This document shows positions 1-9,256 of a stretch of 64,000 bases of DNA, one piece after another; the stretch's first letter is position 1, and each line of letters begins with the position of its first letter. The stretch lies in NCBI RefSeq assembly GCF_039541915.1, contig NZ_BAABHD010000029.1:372001-436000 (forward strand). Direction: 5' to 3'. The DNA comes from Nibrella saemangeumensis (GTDB lineage Bacteria > Bacteroidota > Bacteroidia > Cytophagales > Spirosomataceae). The translations under genes were made by a program, and so were the position numbers. The notes under the pieces are model-generated. The model was given only the letters and a program-made list of their open reading frames with translations, was not told where the DNA came from and made no database searches.

Positions 1-59
1 ACACTGACAAAAAGCCCGGCTATAAGAAACCAGGCTGTAAATTTCGGATATGACTTCAC
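1..59 (-). CDS. Start of a secreted protein (partial, runs off the window)
   Basis: On the minus strand a GTG codon at 59-57 opens a frame that stays open to the window edge, with an in-frame stop just upstream at 68-66. The first 20 residues have a basic start (MKSYPK) followed by a hydrophobic stretch (AWFLIAGLFV), which looks like a signal peptide. It lies about 90 bases downstream of the PorG-like gene in the same direction. In Bacteroidota that position is often taken by uppS or bamA. A signal peptide excludes UppS and would suit BamA, but this identity is an inference from gene order only. Confidence 0.4.
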   Translation of the reverse strand, partial: MKSYPKFTAWFLIAGLFVS

Positions 60-147
60 GCTTGTTTATTCTGTTGCTTCAAAGATAACACCTATATAGG
101 CTGATTAGCAACTCCTGTCTATTCCGGGATCGCTGTCCTCCGGTCCC

Positions 148-1125
148 TTACTTGACGGGTGGGCATTTGATCCGACCCGGAATTATGTAATGAATCTGAA
201 TGCTGGTCAGCAGGTACGAATCCTGTAACATGCCCTTCACCCCACGTGGCACATCTGGGGGGTTTCCACCAGCCGCCAATGCCTGTGCCAATTCAGCGCT
301 ACGGTCTCTGTTCTTACGGGCGGCAATCGGCTCCAGACGGCGATCTGACATATCTCTTGCTACCTGGTTCTGGAGGATCGACGGATCAGGGTAGGGCCCT
401 CCCACATCGTCCAGGTAATCGGTTGGGGTATAGCGGTACCCAATCTCAGCCGCGATGTCAAAATTATCGTTGAATTTATAACGCACACCCACCCCAACCG
501 GAATCGCCAGCGTCACCAGCGAATACGGCTTGGGATAACCCGGTTGTCCCTGTCCTTCCGTTCCGAGTGGCTGTAATTTCACCCATTGCTGACCTTCTGC
601 ATCCGGATTCGTTCCACCACCCACCGGGGTGCGGGCTTCGGGGCTATGAGCCAGTAAGGCCAGACCGGCAAACAGATAAGGAGACCATTTTGTCCGCAGA
701 TTGGCGGTGCGGCCATCGCCAAAAACCTGGTAAATTCCCGTAAGGGCAAACTCCTTCAGGTCATTACGAAAGTGCAGGTTCCGAACAAACTGAACCGCCC
801 CATTATCTATATTATTTTTGTTAAACGTGTAATCATCGCCGGCTATTCTGGCCCAAGTAAAGGAAGCTCTGGCCGCAAAATTCGGCGTAAACTGCCGGGT
901 ATACGCCAGACTGGCATTCCAGCGGGGCATAATGTAAGTGGATCTGATTACCTTCCGGTATCCCGCCAGATCTCCGTAATAATGCGACGTTCCAACGCCC
1001 AATCCTACTTTGGAGTATGGTAGAAATTGCTTATTCATCCGGCGCTGCGCAAATCCGTCCTGCAGACTTCCACCCAACAGCAGTGCCGTCAGAACACCCG
1101 ATGCAACAAGGTGAGTATGTTTCAT
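148..1125 (-). CDS. PorG-like outer-membrane beta-barrel protein (DUF6089)
   Basis: A 325-residue exported protein. Residues 1-26 form a signal peptide ending in GFAQ. The mature part begins with a glycine-rich strand and the HYYGDL motif typical of DUF6089, then alternating aromatic/polar strands expected of an outer-membrane barrel, and ends in a basic, cysteine-containing tail. The family includes PorG of the type IX secretion apparatus, and the neighbour order with NAD kinase and a CBS protein matches other Bacteroidota genomes. Whether this copy serves type IX secretion is not shown here, since no C-terminal sorting domain was recognised among the window's proteins. Confidence 0.75.
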   Translation of the reverse strand: MKHTHLVASGVLTALLLGGSLQDGFAQRRMNKQFLPYSKVGLGVGTSHYYGDLAGYRKVIRSTYIMPRWNASLAYTRQFTPNFAARASFTWARIAGDDYTFNKNNIDNGAVQFVRNLHFRNDLKEFALTGIYQVFGDGRTANLRTKWSPYLFAGLALLAHSPEARTPVGGGTNPDAEGQQWVKLQPLGTEGQGQPGYPKPYSLVTLAIPVGVGVRYKFNDNFDIAAEIGYRYTPTDYLDDVGGPYPDPSILQNQVARDMSDRRLEPIAARKNRDRSAELAQALAAGGNPPDVPRGVKGMLQDSYLLTSIQIHYIIPGRIKCPPVK

Positions 1126-1238
1126 AAAAATTGGTAGATCCTGTTTCCGTAACGTAAGACCGATTATAGAACCGGCCTATTCACGAAACGGCTGAGTTTT
1201 TGATTTATTGGAACAGCGCCCGTAAAATTAGTCAGAAC

Positions 1239-2114
1239 TTAATTTCTAATGTCGAAACCCCAATTGAGTTTACTGCGCAGGGTGTTCAGGAAATTGTCGG
1301 CGTTTAGTTTTACCAGTCGGGCACAGAATGTCTCTTTCTGCACACTCAGCCGCGTCGACACATCAACCGTACGGGACCGTGAGTCCAGTGCAGCCAGAAA
1401 GCTTCCGCTCCGGCTCTCTACCTCAAAGGATAACCGACAGGTATCCATTACCACCATTGGCCGAACGTTCAGGTTGTGCGGACTCACCGGCGTAACTATG
1501 AAGTTGTTGGTATGCGGCAGCAGCACCGGTCCTCCGCAACTCAGGGAATACCCAGTTGAGCCCGTTGGCGTGGATATGATCAGGCCATCGGCCCAGTAAG
1601 AGTTCAGAAACTCACCATCAATGTAGGTATGCACCGTAATCATAGAAGACGTTTCGGTGCGGGTAATGGTGAAATCGTTCAGGCCGAACGGCAGCCCATC
1701 GAACACATCCCGGTCAGACTGCACACTTACCAGGGAACGCTCATCAATGGAATACTGCGTATTGAAGAGGGCGTGCAGCATGGCACTGATCTCATTGGGC
1801 GAGACCGTCGCCAGAAAGCCCAGCCTTCCGGTGTTGATCCCGACAATGGGCGTCTGGCGGGCTCCTACGTGCGTAACCACCTCCAGCAGGGTGCCGTCCC
1901 CGCCCAGACTGAAAGCAAAGTCGGCGTCGAAAACGCCCTGGGGTGTATAATAGGTATGCTGGCTGCTGTGTTGGATTCCGGCCGATTCGAGGACCTGGCG
2001 GTAGGTGTGGGATAATTGTACTTCTACCTGTCGGGAGGCCAGTCCATCAAACATTTCCTGGATAAACGGCTTTGCCGGCTCGGAGAAGGTTCGTCCGTGA
2101 ATGGCAATTTTCAT
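1239..2114 (-). CDS. nadK: NAD kinase
   Basis: A 291-residue cytoplasmic enzyme that phosphorylates NAD to NADP using ATP or polyphosphate. The diagnostic GGDGTLLE motif is at residues 71-78, with catalytic Asp73. NTGRLGFLA follows at about 94-102 and the TPTGSTGYSLS nucleotide-binding loop lies in the second domain. The length is normal for the bacterial family. It lies between the CBS-domain gene (51 bases upstream) and the PorG-like gene, a conserved Bacteroidota arrangement. A hairpin fills the gap to the CBS gene, so the two may not be simply co-transcribed. Confidence 0.95.
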   Translation of the reverse strand: MKIAIHGRTFSEPAKPFIQEMFDGLASRQVEVQLSHTYRQVLESAGIQHSSQHTYYTPQGVFDADFAFSLGGDGTLLEVVTHVGARQTPIVGINTGRLGFLATVSPNEISAMLHALFNTQYSIDERSLVSVQSDRDVFDGLPFGLNDFTITRTETSSMITVHTYIDGEFLNSYWADGLIISTPTGSTGYSLSCGGPVLLPHTNNFIVTPVSPHNLNVRPMVVMDTCRLSFEVESRSGSFLAALDSRSRTVDVSTRLSVQKETFCARLVKLNADNFLNTLRSKLNWGFDIRN

Positions 2115-2126
2115 AAGATAGTTATC

Positions 2127-2163
2127 AGTCGGGGCTAAGCCGCTTTTCAGTCTAGCCCCGACT
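2127..2163. other. Inverted repeat between the CBS gene and nadK
   Basis: An 11-base arm at 2127-2137 is matched exactly by its reverse complement at 2153-2163, with a 15-base loop. It fills most of the 51-base gap. No T-tract follows on the minus strand, so it is not a standard intrinsic terminator. It could be a partial terminator, a processing site or an operator. Confidence 0.5.
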
Positions 2164-2165
2164 CG

Positions 2166-2834
2166 TCACGTATTCAGATACCGGAGCAATGAGTCGAGCC
2201 GCTCCTGGTCGATACTTTCAATGGGTGTGTTGGCAAAGGCCGCTTCGATATGGTAACCAAACCGTTCCAGGGTCGACACCACGGGCGTAATATCCCGGCG
2301 GTTGAGTTTCAGGGTCAGCCGCGAGCGGTCGGGCATCCCGTAGGCGGCACTGGAAAAGTAACTACCCACAATTTTGATATTATTAGACTCAACCAGACGG
2401 CTGATTTCCGCCATGGAATAGTCCCGCTCGTCGATGTTGAGAATCAGAATAGCGCCTACCTCCTGGACGCCCAGTACCTGGGCAAATTGTTTCAGTAATT
2501 CGCTGGCAGAAACACTACCGAGAAATTCTTTAACGTCGCTGACCACCGCCAGCACTTCCAGCGGGTTCTGCAGGAGCAAACTCAGCATTTCCAGTAAATG
2601 CTGATTCTCGTATACATACACCTGCTCGTACAGGCGCATGACATCACTCAGAAGCTGCTCCTCGTCGGCAACATCCAGTAACAGGTCTTCACTCACCAGT
2701 CCCTTATACTCTCCCTGATCGGTCACGGCCAGCTGCCCGATGCGATGTTCCTGCATCCATTCCAGCGCTTGCCCGACCGTATCGGTCAGTTTCAGAGCCG
2801 GTAACATCGGATCAATGAGTTCGGCAGCAAGCAT
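2166..2834 (-). CDS. CBS-domain protein
   Basis: A 222-residue cytoplasmic protein. The N-terminal 120 residues carry two CBS-type repeats, the first around HRIGQLAVTD and EYKGLVSEDLL and the second around NPLEVLAVVSD. The C-terminal part (about 125-222) resembles an ACT-like fold, with ILILNIDERDYS and a strand pattern ending in a gene-final helix. CBS pairs bind adenosyl ligands and usually sense energy state. The enzyme or channel it might regulate is unknown. It is the upstream member of the CBS, nadK, porG set, which suggests a link to nucleotide state, but this is inference. Confidence 0.8.
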   Translation of the reverse strand: MLAAELIDPMLPALKLTDTVGQALEWMQEHRIGQLAVTDQGEYKGLVSEDLLLDVADEEQLLSDVMRLYEQVYVYENQHLLEMLSLLLQNPLEVLAVVSDVKEFLGSVSASELLKQFAQVLGVQEVGAILILNIDERDYSMAEISRLVESNNIKIVGSYFSSAAYGMPDRSRLTLKLNRRDITPVVSTLERFGYHIEAAFANTPIESIDQERLDSLLRYLNT

Positions 2835-2944
2835 ACACTTCGACAGTAAGTTTTAGTATGTCAGAAAACTAAGAAATATTTACCTTAGTTCACAAATATT
2901 ATCCAAAATTCTCACTACTGCCTAAATACGATCGATCAACTTCG

Positions 2945-3730
2945 TCAGGCAGTCGTAAGCGCACTTTCGTACATAGGGTGCTTTTCGAGCCAGTTTCGGA
3001 GGAGTTTGTTAAACCGGCCCGGATGTTCCATCATGGGAGCATGACAACACTTATCAATAAAGTGCAATTCCGTATTCGGCATTAATCGATCAAACTCATA
3101 GGCTACTTCGGGTGGGGTAATGGTATCATTCAGTCCCCAGACCAACAGGGTCGGAATAGTGATCTCCGGAATTTGTTTGGCCACATTGTTCCGTTGAGCC
3201 GATTTGGCAATGGCTACGATACGCATACAACTGGGAATGCTGCTCGTAATCTCGAATACCTCGTCAATAAGTTCTTTGGTAGCCACATTAGGGTCGTAGA
3301 AGGTATACGCCACCCGCTCGGCAATGTAATCATAGCTGCCGCGTTTCGGGAATGACCCACCCATTGAGTTTTCGAACAACCCTGAGCTACCGGTCAGGAC
3401 CAGCCGCTTTACCATGTCCGGATGTTTCAACGTGAACAGGATCGCCACGTGACCGCCCAGCGAATTACCCAGCAGGGTCAGGTTATTGAGGTTTTTGAAC
3501 GCTATAAAGTCTTCGATAAAGGCAACCAGTCCCTCCAGACCTGCTTCCTTAATGGGCATTGTGTAAATCGGCATAACCGGAATGAGCACCCGATACCGGT
3601 CTGAGAAGCCTTTAATTACCTCATCCCAGTTACTCAATGCACCAAACAGGCCATGCAACAGCAACAGCACGTCACCCTGCCCTTCATCTACGTAGCGAAA
3701 ACCCGCTTCCTCACGAACCTGATAATTCAT
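2945..3730 (-). CDS. Alpha/beta hydrolase
   Basis: A 261-residue soluble hydrolase. The oxyanion motif HGLFG is at residues 26-30 and the nucleophile elbow GNSLGG at 88-93 gives Ser90. An acid is plausible in the WGLNDTITP segment, and a histidine in the KCCHAPMMEHP segment completes the triad. There is no signal peptide. It starts 13 bases after the end of the glutamine amidotransferase gene and is probably co-transcribed with it. The substrate cannot be predicted; this fold includes esterases, C-C hydrolases and haloperoxidase-like enzymes. Confidence 0.85.
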   Translation of the reverse strand: MNYQVREEAGFRYVDEGQGDVLLLLHGLFGALSNWDEVIKGFSDRYRVLIPVMPIYTMPIKEAGLEGLVAFIEDFIAFKNLNNLTLLGNSLGGHVAILFTLKHPDMVKRLVLTGSSGLFENSMGGSFPKRGSYDYIAERVAYTFYDPNVATKELIDEVFEITSSIPSCMRIVAIAKSAQRNNVAKQIPEITIPTLLVWGLNDTITPPEVAYEFDRLMPNTELHFIDKCCHAPMMEHPGRFNKLLRNWLEKHPMYESALTTA

Positions 3731-3743
3731 AATGCTCGAAGAC

Positions 3744-4355
3744 TTACAGTGTTGTTTCCTTTAAACCTGAACCTATTTCAAAGGTTCTAATTTTTAACAA
3801 ATTAATCCAATTAGCCAGCAATTCAAAACCAAACTCGGTCAGAACCGCTTCGGGGTGAAACTGGATGCCCCAGAGCGGCAAGGATACATGGCGAAACGCC
3901 ATTACCTCTTCGTCCGGGCTGATGGCCAGCGTAAGCAGTTGTTCCGGCAAATCCTTTACCACCAGCGAGTGGTAGCGGGTAACGGCAAATTGCCGGGGTA
4001 AATCCTGAAACAGCGGGTCACCGGTTAGCACCTGAATGGCCGACAGCTTTCCGTGCATGGGCCTGGTGGCTGTTGTTAGCCGGGCTCCAAAAAACTCGGC
4101 GAATGCCTGGTGTCCCAGACAAACGCCCAGCATGGGAAGCTTCTGGTGGTAATGGGCAATGATGTCCATCAGGTAGCCGGCCTGCCGGGGAACACCTGGT
4201 CCGGGCGACAGCACTACCGCATCAAAACGCTCACGGTCTAACAAAACGGGTGGCACCTGGTTACGTACTACGGAGCACTCGGCTCCTGTCTGCCTCAGGT
4301 AGTCTGCCAGCATATAGGTAAAAGAATCCCGATTGTCTACCAACAGCAGTTTCAA
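3744..4355 (-). CDS. pabA: Glutamine amidotransferase subunit, anthranilate/aminodeoxychorismate synthase component II
   Basis: A class I glutamine amidotransferase of about 203 residues that releases ammonia from glutamine for a chorismate-using partner. The sequence opens with the family hallmark LLLVDNRDSFTY, has the oxyanion segment LSPGPG, the nucleophile motif GVCLGHQ (Cys at about 79) and the His-Glu pair in QFHPEA. No ATG fits. TTG codons at 4373 and 4355 are available, and 4355 places the conserved motif at the usual distance. No trp or pabB gene is nearby, so PabA versus TrpG is not settled; many bacteria use one amphibolic subunit. Confidence 0.85.
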   Translation of the reverse strand: MKLLLVDNRDSFTYMLADYLRQTGAECSVVRNQVPPVLLDRERFDAVVLSPGPGVPRQAGYLMDIIAHYHQKLPMLGVCLGHQAFAEFFGARLTTATRPMHGKLSAIQVLTGDPLFQDLPRQFAVTRYHSLVVKDLPEQLLTLAISPDEEVMAFRHVSLPLWGIQFHPEAVLTEFGFELLANWINLLKIRTFEIGSGLKETTL

Positions 4356-4460
4356 AGGCCAAATTAGTTGCAACCCGCTGTAAAACTAACAAAATCTAAG
4401 AAAAAGAATTCATCAAAAATCATAACCATCTATTTTACAGGCTATTATTTTTTTGTTAAA

Positions 4461-4483
4461 TTAGAAAAATTTAATTTTTCTAA
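4461..4483. promoter_or_regulatory. AT-rich palindrome in the divergent pabA/oxidase region
   Basis: A perfect 10-base inverted repeat, arms 4461-4470 and 4474-4483 around a 3-base spacer, lies in the very AT-rich 220-base region between two divergent genes. A TTTG about 17 bases before TAATTTTT overlaps it and gives a near-match to the Bacteroidota promoter for the plus-strand gene. An operator role is possible but unproven. Confidence 0.3.
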
Positions 4484-4575
4484 AAAAAGTACCAAATTGT
4501 TCATTTGATCTTTAGTTGCTATGGCAGCTTACCCGGAAGTCCTTATTTTTGGTGCTGTATTCAAGCCCTTTTCTC

Positions 4576-5817
4576 ATGTCTGAACAACACCCTGTGGTTA
4601 TTATAGGTGCCGGAATGGCCGGTTTAACGTGTGCCGTTTACCTGCAGCAAGCCGGTATTGAAGCCCTTGTCCTCGAAGCGGCTGACCGTGTGGGCGGACG
4701 CGTCCGGACGGATCAGGTAGCAGGGTTCCGGCTCGACCGGGGTTTTCAGGTGTTGCTGACGGCTTACCCTGAGACGAAACACCTGCTCAACTACAGCCAG
4801 CTTAACCTTCGGGCGTTCCGGTCAGGGGCACTGATTCACCACGAGAACCGTTGGATGCGAATGATTAATCCCTTGCGGGAACCCCAAAGCATCTTTCAGA
4901 TGCTGGCTTCTCCCGTGGGTACGCTTTCCGACAAGCTGAAAATAGTGGAACTGATCCGGCGGGTACATGGTCTGTCTACCCACGACTTTTTCCAGCAGTC
5001 GGCCACAACTACCATTGATTATCTGGTTGACTTTGGTTTTTCGGACGAAATGATCGTGCGGTTTTTCCGGCCCTTCTTCGGGGGTATTTTTCTGGAAGAT
5101 GCCCTTCATACCTCCAGCAATTTCTTTGAGTTCTGCTTCAAGATGTTCTACTCCGGCGACGCGGCCGTGCCGGCTCTGGGGATGGAACAGATACCGCTGC
5201 AACTGGCCGGCAGACTGAAACCGGAACAGATCAGGCTTAACACCGCTGTTGACCGGATTGCCGGAAACCAGATCACGTTAGCCTCCGGAGAAACGGTACA
5301 GGCAGGTACCGTCGTATTAGCGGTTGATGCCGCTCAGGTTGCGCGGCTCCTCAACCAGCCGGATCCGGAGGAGGAAGCGTTTAATCATACCACCTGTACG
5401 TATTTTGCCGCCGATCACTCGCCCAACCGCGAACGGCTGCTGATTCTGAATACCAAACGGGCATCGCCGGTGCATAACATTGCCATCATGAGTGATGTAG
5501 CGCCGGCCTACGCTCCGGAAGGCCAGACGCTGATTTCGGTCAGCACCCAGGGTCTGGAGATGATGGATGCCGCCTTGTTAACCGAAAACATCCGGAAAGA
5601 CCTGCTGGAGTGGTTTGGTGAAGACGTTAAATCCTGGCGTCACCTGAAAACCTATCACATTCCACACGCGCTCCCCGACTACGGTCCCGGTTCTGTTCAC
5701 CTGCCGCTCCAACTCGCCGAAAACCTCTACCAATGTGGCGACCGCACCGCCTACCCATCCCTGAATGCCGCCATGCAGACCGGCCGGGAAGTAGCAGAGA
5801 GGATAATTATGAGTTAA
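4576..5817 (+). CDS. FAD-dependent amine oxidase / protoporphyrinogen-oxidase-like flavoprotein
   Basis: A 413-residue flavoprotein. The ATG at 4576 is preferred over a TTG 60 bases upstream because it places the dinucleotide-binding loop GAGMAGL at residues 11-17, as is usual. A GGRVRT segment typical of the amine-oxidase superfamily follows, and the C-terminal FAD site reads CGDRTAYPSLNAAMQTGREVA. The superfamily includes carotenoid desaturases, protoporphyrinogen oxidases and amine oxidases; no feature here decides the substrate. It stands alone, divergent from pabA and convergent with the DUF4249 gene. A short inverted repeat starts at its stop codon. Confidence 0.8.
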   Translation: MSEQHPVVIIGAGMAGLTCAVYLQQAGIEALVLEAADRVGGRVRTDQVAGFRLDRGFQVLLTAYPETKHLLNYSQLNLRAFRSGALIHHENRWMRMINPLREPQSIFQMLASPVGTLSDKLKIVELIRRVHGLSTHDFFQQSATTTIDYLVDFGFSDEMIVRFFRPFFGGIFLEDALHTSSNFFEFCFKMFYSGDAAVPALGMEQIPLQLAGRLKPEQIRLNTAVDRIAGNQITLASGETVQAGTVVLAVDAAQVARLLNQPDPEEEAFNHTTCTYFAADHSPNRERLLILNTKRASPVHNIAIMSDVAPAYAPEGQTLISVSTQGLEMMDAALLTENIRKDLLEWFGEDVKSWRHLKTYHIPHALPDYGPGSVHLPLQLAENLYQCGDRTAYPSLNAAMQTGREVAERIIMS

Positions 5818-5847
5818 GAGTTGCCGCCCAATCTCAATTCTTAACTC
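5809..5847. repeat. Short dispersed inverted repeat (GAGTTAAGA type)
   Basis: Arms at 5811-5823 and 5835-5847 are reverse complements with one mismatch in 13 bases. The 14-base string at 5809-5822 occurs exactly again at 47307-47320. It sits between two convergent genes, so it could act as a bidirectional terminator, and it is a copy of a dispersed repeat. Confidence 0.6.
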
Positions 5848-5849
5848 CT

Positions 5850-6896
5850 TCACCGCCAGCCTTCCGGAATGTCGGCGAACAAGCGGCCAATAGGCGCGTA
5901 TGCCAGCCGGCAGTCCCCTGGTGGGACAATGATAGAGTTGAGAAATGATTGGACACGCGGCTGGTAAGTTTCTTCGCCCTGTATCCGGCTGCGGACTACG
6001 GCGACCGCCGATGCACCAAAATAGCCCAGCGCCAGATCGCCCGGATCAGCCGCGTTGACCATATTCCCCTGAATAGGTGCCGGTAGGGGGTCGAAGATAG
6101 TGCCGACGCGGGTCTGCTGTTCGCCAAAGCGCTTCCAGAACTGGTAGGCTTCACGAGTCAACGAATATTGCCTTATCTCAAAAAGTTGCGGTCCGGTAGC
6201 AAACACCAGCGATTCCATAACCGGCTGTTTTTGCACCGTATTGCCGTTGATAAGCTGATCAGAAAAGATATTGACAGTCCGGGTAGTAACGGGCACCCAG
6301 CAGCGGTCGTTGCAGATATCCCGGCTAAAAGGGGTGCACGGAGAACCTGTAGAAGGCCTAAGGCTGTAAAAAAGGCCCTCCCACCGGTAAAAATTCTGCT
6401 GGTCAGCCGGGTCTTTGGTATCAACATATACCCGATAACGGTAAGGGTTTTGTATATTATCCGTGCTAATGAATTCGGAATACACCGTATCAATAGCGGG
6501 AACAGGTACCATCCGTTCGGGACGGGATACATACTGCTTTCCATCGGGTAAGGTGACCGATAAAGTGTATGTCCGGCCAATCTCTCCCACAAAAGCGGTG
6601 TCAATAGTTTGGTAATAGCCTGGCTGACCGGTAATCGTTGTCAACCGGGTTGACCGCCCCGCATCATCCTGAATCCGGACGGTGGCGTTCAAAATCAGCG
6701 TTTCTTTAGGCCGCAAACCAATGTACTGAAAATCGCCGGTATACGAGAGTCGGACCGTATACGGCGGAGGAGCCGTCGTGATGAGCCCGGCTACCACCAG
6801 TTTCGGCGCTTCCTGCCGGATAGGCAACTGCACCTCGTCTACGCAGGATACCAGGATTCCTGCCAACATTAGTCCTATAACTATCCATTTTTGCAT
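5850..6896 (-). CDS. DUF4249 family lipoprotein
   Basis: A 348-residue lipoprotein. The signal peptide ends in a lipobox (GILVSC) with Cys18. The mature start, with APKLVVAGLITTAPPPYTVRLSYT, is typical of DUF4249, followed by an all-beta domain. The start lies 8 bases after the TonB-receptor stop codon, so the two form an operon. In Bacteroidota, DUF4249 proteins regularly accompany TonB receptors that lack a SusD partner and are thought to sit at the outer membrane. The transported ligand is unknown, and this function is inferred from pairing. Confidence 0.85.
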   Translation of the reverse strand: MQKWIVIGLMLAGILVSCVDEVQLPIRQEAPKLVVAGLITTAPPPYTVRLSYTGDFQYIGLRPKETLILNATVRIQDDAGRSTRLTTITGQPGYYQTIDTAFVGEIGRTYTLSVTLPDGKQYVSRPERMVPVPAIDTVYSEFISTDNIQNPYRYRVYVDTKDPADQQNFYRWEGLFYSLRPSTGSPCTPFSRDICNDRCWVPVTTRTVNIFSDQLINGNTVQKQPVMESLVFATGPQLFEIRQYSLTREAYQFWKRFGEQQTRVGTIFDPLPAPIQGNMVNAADPGDLALGYFGASAVAVVRSRIQGEETYQPRVQSFLNSIIVPPGDCRLAYAPIGRLFADIPEGWR

Positions 6897-6904
6897 GGCC
6901 GGAT

Positions 6905-9256
6905 TCAGAAATAAAAGTTGTAGGTGACAGACGGTATCAGCGTACCAAAGACCGCCAGCCGGTACGAACGCGTTTGTCCGTAATTCCGGGTAAAGTAAAT
7001 GGAATACGGGTTTTTGCGGGCGTACAAGTTATAGATACCCAGGTTCCAGATGCTATACCGGGTCTGCCGGTTATTACGCCGGGTGTCTTTTGAGAATGAC
7101 ACATCAAGCCGGTGGTAATCCGGAACCCGGTCGGCATTACGGCGGGAATAATTCAGGACCGGCTCCTCATTGAACAGATACTGCCCGTCGGGATAGGTGG
7201 CCGGAATGCCCGTGCTGTACACGAAATTGGCCGAGAAAGACCAGTTGTACGGCAGCGCCCACCGGGTCTGCAGGTTCAGGATATGCGGCCGGTCGATGGT
7301 GGAAGGGTAATAGGCTCCCCGGTTAACCTGTAGCTCGCTGAACGTCGTCTGCACCGCTACCAGCGACCGGGCGTAGGCGTAGTTGAACTGCCCCGTGAGA
7401 CGCCCCCGGCTGTTGCTGATGCTGAACTCGATACCGTAAGCCCGGCCTTTGGCGGGTAACAGGTCGGTTTCGAGGGTGCGGTTCAGCAGCAGCGTGGCTC
7501 CGTTCCGGTATTCAACCAGATTATTGAGCGAGCGATAATAAGCCTCCAGGCTCATTTCAATGGCATTGTCGCGCAGGTTCTGGAATAAGCCCACGGCAAA
7601 CTGATCGGCAATCTGGTTGGGTACGTACCGGTCGCTGACCTTCCAGAAATCGATGGGCGTAATGGCGGTGGTATTGGAGATGAGGTGAATGTACTGCCGC
7701 ATGCGGCTGTAGTTTACCTTCAGCGACGAAGCCGCTCCGAGTTGCAGCCGTATGCCCAGCCGGGGTTCCCAGCCACCATACGGCTGAACAGGCTGGTTTG
7801 CCTTATACTGCACGGAATCCGTAATTGTCTCCGGCGAACGGGGCACGCTGGGTTCATACTTATAAACCGTCTGCGGACCCACCTGACTATACAATGAATA
7901 CCGCAGTCCGGCTTGCACTGTCAGGGCTGGACTCACCAGCCACTCCGTCTGAAGGTACAGCCCCCCCTCCCTGGCGTTTTCCGGCTCCAGCCGCTGGGGA
8001 TTCACATTTGACTCGCTACCGATGGGCTGTAAATCCCCTTTCTGCACCTGATACAGAATGCCATTGGCTCCGACCTGGATACGGTGTTTCCGGGCCAGGG
8101 TATAAAACAGATCCGCTTTTACCTCGCGGTGACGAATGTACGAGTTGAGCCGGAAGGTGAGCCCCTCATCCAGGCCATCGATATGGTAAGCAAAACCACT
8201 GTACAGGGCATTGACGTTGAGTTGCAGATTTGGCCGGATCAGGCTGCTCCACTTCAGCGACGCTACGTTCGACTGCCAGCCGTAGAGTGTATCGCCCGGA
8301 AACTGAAAGCTATCCTGACTGCGGTAAGCCGATAAAGACACAGCATTTCGCTCGTTGGGCGAGTACTGCAGCTTTATATTGCCATCGTAGAAAAAAGCCC
8401 GGCTTTGCTGAACGCTGTTGGTCGGGAACAGCCGCATGATATAGGTGGGGTACGCAATGCGCCCACCGGCCAGCAGGGTAAGCTTTCGGGAGATCGGCCC
8501 ATCGACCAGCAACCGGGTGCTGATGGGACTTACGCCCCCCGACACCCGCCAGCCCTCCCGGTTACCGGCGCGGGTGTTCATCAGCAGCAGCGACGACACC
8601 CGGCCGCCATACTGCGCCGGAAATCCACCCTTAAAAAGAGTCACATCCTGCACCGCATCGGAGCTGACATTGGTAAAGAAGCCCAGCAAATGCGACGTAT
8701 TGAACAGCGGAGCCCCGTCCAGCAGCACCAGGTTCTGATCGGCCCGGCCGCCCCGCACGTTGAAGCCCCCGGCGCCCTCTCCGGCGGTAGATACCCCCGC
8801 CTGCAGGGTGAGCGCCCGCAGGATATCCGGCTCTCCCAGCACCACCGGCATCTTTTTCAGTTGCGGCATACTGAGCAGAATCTGGCTCATCCGCACATCC
8901 TGAAAATTTCCGCCAGGTTCTCTGGCCCGGATCTCCACTTCATCCAGCTCAAACACCCGGCTGGCGATGCGGAACGTAACGGCGCGGTCACCGGACAGGG
9001 TGATGTTTTCGCGGCCCATAGCATAGCCAACGGCCGTAATATCAAGGCTAAACGTACCGGCACGCAGCTGAAGCGCAAATTGACCGAGTGAATCGGTTGT
9101 CGTTCCGGCCCCGGTCTGGTTGACGTACAGATTAGCGCCCCGGACCGGTTTGCCGGATACCGACTCCAGCACTACCCCGCGCAGTTCGTGGCGGGGCTGA
9201 GCCATTGCCGTTATCGATGCAATCAATAAAGCAGGCAGGTAAAGATATCGGATCAT
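6905..9256 (-). CDS. TonB-dependent receptor with carboxypeptidase-like regulatory domain
   Basis: A 783-residue outer-membrane active transporter. The ATG at 9256 gives a clean signal peptide (IRYLYLPALLIASITAMAQ), whereas the GTG further upstream adds an unlikely leader. Next come a carboxypeptidase-D regulatory-like domain (about 20-100), the plug domain with GGFNVRGGRADQNLVLLDG (about 165-185), and a long barrel with many Tyr/Asn/Arg strands ending in VTYNFYF. The terminal Phe is typical of outer-membrane barrels. The partner is the DUF4249 lipoprotein immediately downstream. No SusD, sigma or anti-sigma gene is adjacent, so the substrate is unknown. Confidence 0.92.
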   Translation of the reverse strand: MIRYLYLPALLIASITAMAQPRHELRGVVLESVSGKPVRGANLYVNQTGAGTTTDSLGQFALQLRAGTFSLDITAVGYAMGRENITLSGDRAVTFRIASRVFELDEVEIRAREPGGNFQDVRMSQILLSMPQLKKMPVVLGEPDILRALTLQAGVSTAGEGAGGFNVRGGRADQNLVLLDGAPLFNTSHLLGFFTNVSSDAVQDVTLFKGGFPAQYGGRVSSLLLMNTRAGNREGWRVSGGVSPISTRLLVDGPISRKLTLLAGGRIAYPTYIMRLFPTNSVQQSRAFFYDGNIKLQYSPNERNAVSLSAYRSQDSFQFPGDTLYGWQSNVASLKWSSLIRPNLQLNVNALYSGFAYHIDGLDEGLTFRLNSYIRHREVKADLFYTLARKHRIQVGANGILYQVQKGDLQPIGSESNVNPQRLEPENAREGGLYLQTEWLVSPALTVQAGLRYSLYSQVGPQTVYKYEPSVPRSPETITDSVQYKANQPVQPYGGWEPRLGIRLQLGAASSLKVNYSRMRQYIHLISNTTAITPIDFWKVSDRYVPNQIADQFAVGLFQNLRDNAIEMSLEAYYRSLNNLVEYRNGATLLLNRTLETDLLPAKGRAYGIEFSISNSRGRLTGQFNYAYARSLVAVQTTFSELQVNRGAYYPSTIDRPHILNLQTRWALPYNWSFSANFVYSTGIPATYPDGQYLFNEEPVLNYSRRNADRVPDYHRLDVSFSKDTRRNNRQTRYSIWNLGIYNLYARKNPYSIYFTRNYGQTRSYRLAVFGTLIPSVTYNFYF

